Assembly: GCA_943842625.1 (NCBI GenBank)
Contig: CALTCK010000005.1
Coordinates: 1 to 64,000, forward strand
Reading direction: 5' to 3'
DNA from: an uncultured Flavobacteriaceae bacterium
GTDB lineage: Bacteria; Bacteroidota; Bacteroidia; Flavobacteriales; Flavobacteriaceae
DNA length: 64,000 nucleotides
In this document: one piece after another, positions 61,309-64,000 of the stretch
Layout of the letters: each line of letters opens with the position of its first letter
Position numbering within the stretch: position 1 is the first letter of the stretch
Program-made: the position numbers and the translations under genes
Notes under the pieces: generated by a model
Database searches by the model: none
The model's input: the letters and a program-made list of their open reading frames with translations, nothing else
Told to the model about the DNA's origin: nothing

Positions 61309-63097
61309 TTATTCGATTTCGTCTCCTCTTAAGATTCTGAATTTTTTTCTTGCCTCTACAAAGTAAATACTATTCTCATAATTAAAAATTATCAACTCAT
61401 AATATTCTTTTGCTTTTTGAGATTGGTTGAGTTTTGTTTCGAATAATTTTGCCAATCTGTAATAAGAATCATCCGCTAAAATATCGTCATTATAAAACTC
61501 AATTAGCGTACGATATTTTTTTACAGCTTTAGTATATTCTTCGTTAGCTTCGTACAATTCTCCTAATTTATAAAGCGCTTCATCTTCAATTTTCTCTCCC
61601 TTATGATTTAATAATAAGTTTTCTAAAATTAAAATTGCTTCGGCTCTTTTATTTTGAAAAGCAAGTAAATCGGCACGGGCATATTGTTTTAAAGCGGTTT
61701 GTGTGGAATCTTCTAATGAATTATCTTTTATCAATAAGCTTAAATGCATGGCATCGTTAGCAATTAATTGTGTAGCTGATTTTTTTAAGACATCTAATTG
61801 TACTTGAGCCCAGTTAAAATCGCCCTTTGAAATAACTCGTTTTAGCTACTTTAAAGCGTGCTTCTTGAGCTAACAAATCTCCTTGTACCTCGTTTTGAAT
61901 CTGCGAATAATAAATTAAAGCTTCATTAAATCGTTCGTCAAATACCAAAATATCAGCCAATAACATTTTTACTCTTGCTTTTTGATAACGCGTTAAGGGT
62001 TCTTTTGAAAATTTTTTTAGATTGGCTATTGCAAAATCTTTTTTTTGATTTTTAAAAGCTTCAAAATAATTGAAATCTAATTGTAATTGATAGGTTTTTT
62101 TACCTTCTCCAAACTCGCTAAAAAGACGCTGGTATTCTTTTTCAATTTCAGGATAATCCTTTTTTTTGGAGGTCTTACGTTTTATCTTCATTAAATATTG
62201 ATGTCCTGCTATTTTACCTTCTGGAGTTGAAGCATTTTCCAGTAAATAATTAACGATTAGAGTTGCGTTTTCATAATCCTCGTCTTTAGTGGCGATGTAG
62301 GCAATATCTGCAATACCTGACATGTCATCATCTCCCATACGCTTATAAATTGCTTTTTCTTGAAGGAATGCTTTTTTATAGTCTTTTTGTTGTACAAACA
62401 ACCAGCTTAATAATTCGTTGTATAGTACATCGGGTTGTTTTTGAAGTTTTCGCAATAATGATTTACGAAGTAAAACATTGCCCTCATCTGTTGAATTCTC
62501 AGAAATATATTGACTAAAATTTTGTTTGGCAACACCCAAGTAAGACCGATTTTTTTTAATTAAAGTTAAGTAACTATCGAACATTTTTTCAAGATTTCCC
62601 TGTTCTCCATATAACTTAGCTAGTTGATAACTAAAATCACTATCAGGGAATACTTCCATTGCTATGGTATAGGTTGCTATAGCTTCTTCAATTAAGCTAT
62701 ACTTTTCAAAAGATTGTCCTACGCTTCGGCCATAATTAAACTTAACGGTTTCCTTCACAAAAAGAATCGCTTTATCATAATTGATAGTTGCAAGTGAATC
62801 GTTTCTTTGTAAAGAATAATTGTACCCTAACTCAACATAAAGTTGTGGAATTATTCTTTTAGTATCCAGTTTGTTTAGGATTATTTTTTCAGCTTCTTTA
62901 TACTTTTCAAGTTGTTGATTTGAAGTTATAATTGCTTTAAAATAATTAAAATTTTTGTTTTTTTTATAGAGCTTTGTGTATAGCAACAGCGCTTTTTCAT
63001 ACTCTCCTTGTTCCAAATAATTTTTGGCTAACAAATCGTTTTGCGCATAAGCAATTGTTAATGGTAACAATAATAGGATGAAAATAATTTTGCGCAA
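61309..63097 (-). pseudogene. Tetratricopeptide repeat protein, frameshifted at about 61824
   Basis: About 595 residues if restored. Signal peptide MRKIIFILLLLPLTIAYAQ and numerous TPR-like helical repeats (e.g. LAKNYLEQGEYEKALLLYTKLY, EALIYYSQIQNEVQGDLLAQEARFKVAKTSYFKG). The frame ends at 61814. Removing one G of the run complementary to 61823-61825 turns FKGRF-stop into FKGDFNWAQVQLDVLKKSATQLIANDAMHL, joining the 61309-61749 frame that ends in more TPRs and ILRGDEIE. So it is one gene with one extra base. A base-calling error in a short G run is possible. Between DUF4286 and serS in the operon. Confidence 0.85.
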
Positions 63098-63110
63098 GAT
63101 TTAAAGTTTT

Positions 63111-64000
63111 TTAGTTAATCATGTCAAAGCCACAATAGGGTATTAAAACAGCTGGAATTTTGATACCTTCTGAAGTTTGATAGTTTTCAAGTATTCCTGC
63201 CAATACTCTTGGCAATGCTAAGGCGCTTCCGTTGAGCGTATGAACCAGTTTGTTTTTACCATCTTCGTCTTTATAACGTAACTTTAATCTATTCGCTTGA
63301 AAAGCTTCAAAATTGGAAACAGAAGATATTTCTAACCAACGGTCTTGCGCCGTCGAGAACACTTCAAAATCGTAGGTCAGCGATGCAGTAAAACCTAAAT
63401 CTCCTCCGCACAATCTTAAAATGCGATAAGGAAGTTTTAATTCATTTAAAATATCTTTAACGTGCTCTACCATTTCTGTTAGCGCAGCATCAGAATTTTC
63501 TGGTTTTTCTATTCTAACAATTTCTACTTTATCAAATTGGTGCAACCTATTTAGACCTCTTACGTGCGCGCCGTAACTTCCCGCCTCTCTTCTAAAGCAT
63601 GGAGTGTATCCTGTACACAAAATGGGCAATTCAGAATGTGTTCTTAAATCTCCACGAAATATATTGGTAACTGGGACCTCGGCAGTAGGAATTAAATACA
63701 AGTTGTCACCGGTTACGTGATACATTTGGCCCTCTTTATCGGGTAACTGTCCGGTTCCATAACCAGAAGTCTCATTAACTAAATGAGGCACTTGATATTC
63801 TGTATAACCAGCACGGGTGTTTTTGTCTAAAAAATAAGCAATTAATGCACGTTGTAATCTAGCTCCTTTGCCTTTATATACTGGAAAGCCAGCTCCAGTA
63901 ATTTTCACACCTAGTTCAAAATCTATTAAATCGTATTTTTTAGCTAACTCCCAATGTGGTAAAGCTCCTTCAACTAGTTTTGGAATTTCACCTTCTTTAA
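63111..64000 (-). CDS. serS: Seryl-tRNA synthetase (N-terminal part beyond window)
   Basis: Class II synthetase. The catalytic core is present: motif 2 region CFRREAGSYGAHVRGLNRLHQFDKVEIV, then DRWLEISSVSNFEAFQANRL and motif 3 NGSALALPRVLAGILENYQ. The C-terminus IPAVLIPYCGFDMIN ends at 63111. The frame is open to the window edge (upstream residues such as ITGAGFPVYKGKGARLQRAL are inside), so the N-terminal coiled-coil arm is outside. Head of, or upstream in, the TPR-DUF4286-rsmA-mgtE operon (13-nt gap). Confidence 0.96.
   Translation of the reverse strand, partial: KEGEIPKLVEGALPHWELAKKYDLIDFELGVKITGAGFPVYKGKGARLQRALIAYFLDKNTRAGYTEYQVPHLVNETSGYGTGQLPDKEGQMYHVTGDNLYLIPTAEVPVTNIFRGDLRTHSELPILCTGYTPCFRREAGSYGAHVRGLNRLHQFDKVEIVRIEKPENSDAALTEMVEHVKDILNELKLPYRILRLCGGDLGFTASLTYDFEVFSTAQDRWLEISSVSNFEAFQANRLKLRYKDEDGKNKLVHTLNGSALALPRVLAGILENYQTSEGIKIPAVLIPYCGFDMIN

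Overview
The window is AT-rich chromosomal DNA of a member of the Bacteroidota, almost certainly a marine-type flavobacterium (Flavobacteriia). This rests on the TTTG-N19-TAnnTTTG promoters (clear at the tRNA-Asn and SCO1 genes), weak Shine-Dalgarno sites, TonB-dependent receptors with carboxypeptidase-like N-terminal domains, many MKK-type lipoproteins, and family content such as DUF5689, DUF6175, DUF6268, DUF2752 and CCC-motif proteins.

Layout. 1-4.5 kb holds core genes: feoAB (feoB cut by the left edge), a SCO1-like copper chaperone and the RseP site-2 protease. 4.6-7 kb holds tRNA-Asn(GTT) and a run of small accessory genes (a putative uracil-DNA-glycosylase-fold protein, a 5'(3')-deoxyribonucleotidase-like HAD enzyme, hypotheticals). 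7.2-13.7 kb is an accessory block of three tandem lipoproteins, a SnoaL/NTF2-like lipoprotein and a compact three-gene operon of exported proteins whose middle member is DUF6175. Three transcription units here share a previously unassigned PhoB-like direct-repeat promoter element. 13.9-19.1 kb holds a homologue of the spirochaete surface protein LipL32, then a five-gene H-NOX gas-sensing phosphorelay (receiver, H-NOX, PAS/GAF histidine kinase, Hpt, LytTR regulator). 19.3-24.3 kb is a cluster of small exported NTF2-like, ABM-like, lipocalin-like and AhpD-like proteins, with a perfect 18-bp palindrome in the divergent promoter region.

24.3-43.9 kb is mostly core: a zinc-ribbon protein, a DUF6268 barrel, ileS-dksA-like-adhesin-lspA, the leftward rimK/aspartoacylase/5-FTHF cyclo-ligase operon, uvrC, a patatin/outer-membrane-barrel protein, and aromatic amino-acid catabolism (homogentisate dioxygenase, 4-hydroxyphenylpyruvate dioxygenase, tryptophan 2,3-dioxygenase), followed by a frameshifted M23 peptidase. 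44-55.8 kb is a surface-nutrition region: a multiply frameshifted TonB receptor, then a nuclease / TonB receptor / DUF5689 lipoprotein locus, an M28 peptidase and another small lipoprotein. 55.9-64 kb returns to core functions: threonine dehydrogenase, a D-3-phosphoglycerate-dehydrogenase-like enzyme, MgtE, RsmA, a frameshifted TPR protein and serS (cut by the right edge).

The most notable items are (i) the shared 11-bp-period direct-repeat element upstream of envelope-protein genes, (ii) a LipL32 homologue outside spirochaetes, next to (iii) a split H-NOX phosphorelay with LytTR output, (iv) the DUF6175 operon, whose third protein has three cysteine-paired helical repeats, and (v) six reading-frame breaks in three genes, nearly all one-base gains, which need checking against raw data. 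All protein assignments come from reading motifs by eye; no database search was run.
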